Origin: DASCOT01 sp965197275
GTDB lineage: Bacteria > Acidobacteriota > UBA890 > WLXD01
Assembly (NCBI GenBank): GCA_965197275.1
Contig: CBDAMQ010000031.1
Coordinates: 124,001-188,000 of the forward strand
Reading direction: 5' to 3'
Length of the DNA stretch: 64,000 bases
Shown: piece after piece, positions 62,580 to 64,000 of the stretch
How positions within the stretch are numbered: position 1 is the first letter of the stretch
Layout: every line of letters begins with the position of its first letter
Translations under genes and position numbers: made by a program
The notes under the pieces: generated by a model
What the model was told of the DNA's origin: nothing
Databases searched by the model: none
Seen by the model: the letters and a program-made list of their open reading frames with translations, nothing else

Positions 62580-63005
62580 CTACAGCGTCAGATGCGGCTT
62601 GAGCGCCAGCCAGTCATCGCTCGAATAGATGCTCGGGGCGACCTCGATGAGGCGCGGGAGCATCTGGAACACGGACGTCTGGTTCCACTCGCCACCCTGC
62701 CGCGTCCGGAAACCCGACTCGTTGAGCTCGCGGGCGATGTGGCCGAATCCCTTGTCGTCGACGATCATCTTCAACATATGGATCATCGCCTTGATCTCGT
62801 CGACCGCCGGTTCCAGCGTCATGCAATCTGCCGCTACTCGTAGTCCGAACGGCACCGCCTGGATAGAGGCGTCTTCCTCCTCGCCCTCTACAGTGCGTTC
62901 CCAGACGACCGCCAGGGCGCGCCAGCCCTCGTCCGCTTTGGAACGCAGCAGTTGCTCGGTCAGCGGACCGTTGATGACTTCGTGTTTCCGTTCGATCTTG
63001 GCCAT
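62580..63005 (-). CDS. Small protein with recombinase-like DNA-binding tail
   Basis: 141 residues. The N-terminal half (KHEVINGPLTEQLLRSKADE, GWRALAVVWERTVEGEEEDA) resembles DUF4177-type small domains. The C-terminal half (GFGHIARELNESGFRTRQGG, EWNQTSVFQMLPRLIEVAPS) has the helix-turn-helix pattern of the Recombinase domain of large serine recombinases, but no catalytic domain. It is probably a DNA-binding regulator or a domain relic kept as a protein. It lies between the protease and kinase genes on the same strand. Confidence 0.65.
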   Translation of the reverse strand: MAKIERKHEVINGPLTEQLLRSKADEGWRALAVVWERTVEGEEEDASIQAVPFGLRVAADCMTLEPAVDEIKAMIHMLKMIVDDKGFGHIARELNESGFRTRQGGEWNQTSVFQMLPRLIEVAPSIYSSDDWLALKPHLTL

Positions 63006-63180
63006 GATTCCTCCGTGGCTCGCTCGGTGACTGCTACCCCCAGGGCGCAGACCAACCCACGGACGTGCTCAAGGAGAGCGAGGCAAGTATCAAAGCGGCG
63101 TCGGCGGAATGGAAGGCCGTGTCCCGGAAGCGAACAGTAGTCGTCGTAGGGGGCCCGTAGCAGATGGTCGTCGAAGGCCA

Positions 63181-64000
63181 CTAGGTGCTGCCGTCGCCCT
63201 CCAGCGGTCGATGCTTGCGCCACCATTCGCGTGCTTGTGGAGGCAGCCACCCGGTGGCGTCGCTGCAGGCAGCCAGGTCGTCAGCGAGGAGCTCGGCGCT
63301 TTGGGGTCGGGCGGCAGGGTCCTTCTTGAGGCACTGCATGATCAGTGCTTCGAGGTCGGCAGGCACGGCGATCTCGGTGCGGCGCGATAGGGGCATCGGC
63401 GGCGCCTTGACGTGTGCCACTGCCATCGCCAGCGGGCGGTCGATGTCGAATACGGTGTGGCCACTCAAGAGCCAGTAGCCGACGCAGCCCAGGGCATAGA
63501 TGTCGGCGCGCTCGTCGATGGTGGTGTCGGCAAGCACCTGCTCCGGCGCCATGTAGGCCGGAGTCCCGGCGAGGCCCTCGGAGCCCTCGAGCCGGAGATC
63601 GCGGGCCTTCTCGCTTCCGGCCCTGGTCACCAGACCGAAGTCGAGAACCTTGAGCACGTCGTAGGTTCGACCCACACGGCATGCGAACAGATTCGACGGT
63701 TTCACGTCGCGGTGGACCTGACCGAGCGAGTGGGCTTCAGACAGCGAATCGCACGCCTGGGTCATGAAGTGAATCGCGCGGCCTGGCGTCACCGGCCCGT
63801 AGCGTTCCACCATGAGCTCGAGGTCGAGGCCCTCGAGCAGCTCCATGGCGTAGTAGAACTCGCCGCCGTCGGTACGGCCAAAGTCGTAGATGCGAACGGT
63901 GTTCAACGACTCCAGTCGCGCCGTGGTCTGGGCCTCCTTTTCAAACCGTTCGAGTACCTTCGCGGCGGGGTCGCCGCCAAGTGGGCTGACCTTGTCGGGG
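63181..64000 (-). CDS. Ser/Thr protein kinase, N-terminus beyond the window
   Basis: At least 272 residues; the 5' part lies past position 64000. Kinase signatures: FYYAMELLEGLDLELMVERY, QVHRDVKPSNLFACRVG (catalytic Asp), KVLDFGLVTRAGSEKARDLR, GTPAYMAPEQVLAD, DIYALGCVGYWLLSGHTVFD and CLKKDPAARPQSAELLADDL. The protein ends shortly after the kinase fold (EWWRKHRPLEGDGST) with no C-terminal sensor or membrane segment, so any such part must be N-terminal. Downstream on the same strand are the putative DNA-binding protein and the FHA-like protease, plausible partners in one signalling unit. Confidence 0.92.
   Translation of the reverse strand, partial: PDKVSPLGGDPAAKVLERFEKEAQTTARLESLNTVRIYDFGRTDGGEFYYAMELLEGLDLELMVERYGPVTPGRAIHFMTQACDSLSEAHSLGQVHRDVKPSNLFACRVGRTYDVLKVLDFGLVTRAGSEKARDLRLEGSEGLAGTPAYMAPEQVLADTTIDERADIYALGCVGYWLLSGHTVFDIDRPLAMAVAHVKAPPMPLSRRTEIAVPADLEALIMQCLKKDPAARPQSAELLADDLAACSDATGWLPPQAREWWRKHRPLEGDGST

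Noticed and set aside
63175..63184. MITE end at the stop codon of the 63181 kinase gene
   Set aside because: Only ten bases (CTAGTGGCCT) agree with the repeat and the match stops before the diagnostic GTAACAGG; too short to annotate as a feature.

Overview
The window is GC-rich, almost fully coding DNA from a Gram-negative (diderm) bacterium. Lipoproteins with lipoboxes, an OmpH/Skp-type periplasmic chaperone and a TonB C-terminal domain indicate the diderm envelope. Complex I, NADP-type glutamate dehydrogenase, a selenocysteine formate dehydrogenase, eukaryotic-type Ser/Thr kinases, secreted peptidases and FG-GAP/UnbV proteins fit an uncultured soil or aquatic Acidobacteriota/Desulfobacterota/Binatota-like lineage. 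I cannot fix the phylum from sequence alone. I saw no rRNA, tRNA or CRISPR array.

Layout. 1-3038: end of an NAD-linked formate dehydrogenase operon; the catalytic subunit is split by an in-frame UGA that is a selenocysteine codon with a clear SECIS hairpin. 3039-10600: an expansion of small secreted paralogues, a winged-helix/TPR membrane regulator, and a gene graveyard holding decayed pieces of a second fdhA, an S9 peptidase and others, closed by a vapBC-type toxin-antitoxin pair. 10825-22252: housekeeping and metabolism (gdhA, a large PEP-synthase-like ATP-grasp protein, thiC behind an 18-G tract, a kinase-PEGA-TonB fusion, sixA, ppk1).

22453-37997: a full complex I locus in permuted order, J-K-(antiporter-like)-(small membrane protein)-L-M-N followed by A-B-C-[MITE]-D-EF-G-H-I. 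It has four antiporter-type subunits and a NuoE-NuoF fusion, and continues into apbE and yciH. 39458-49891: an amidohydrolase lipoprotein, guaA, a VCBS/UnbV protein, a polysaccharide deacetylase, a DPP-IV-like peptidase and a DUF2461 protein.

49892-57840 is accessory DNA: intergenic repeats, an ABC permease remnant, a complete IS3-family element with 3-bp target duplication, an IS1595/ISXO2-type transposase whose start codon overlaps that of a divergent small gene, and a run of small same-strand genes separated by attC-like sites. This last part looks like an integron cassette array without an integrase (CALIN). 57894-64000: pdxH, a roughly 500-nt candidate structured RNA built of serial GNRA-loop hairpins, then secreted and signalling proteins (NTR/TIMP-like, OmpH-like, an FHA-like/trypsin membrane protease, and a partial Ser/Thr kinase).

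The strongest leads for something new are the hairpin-array RNA at about 58665-59180, the cassette array at 55480-57840, the secreted paralogue family at 3039-10593, and the MITEs that supply stop codons of nuoC and gdhA.
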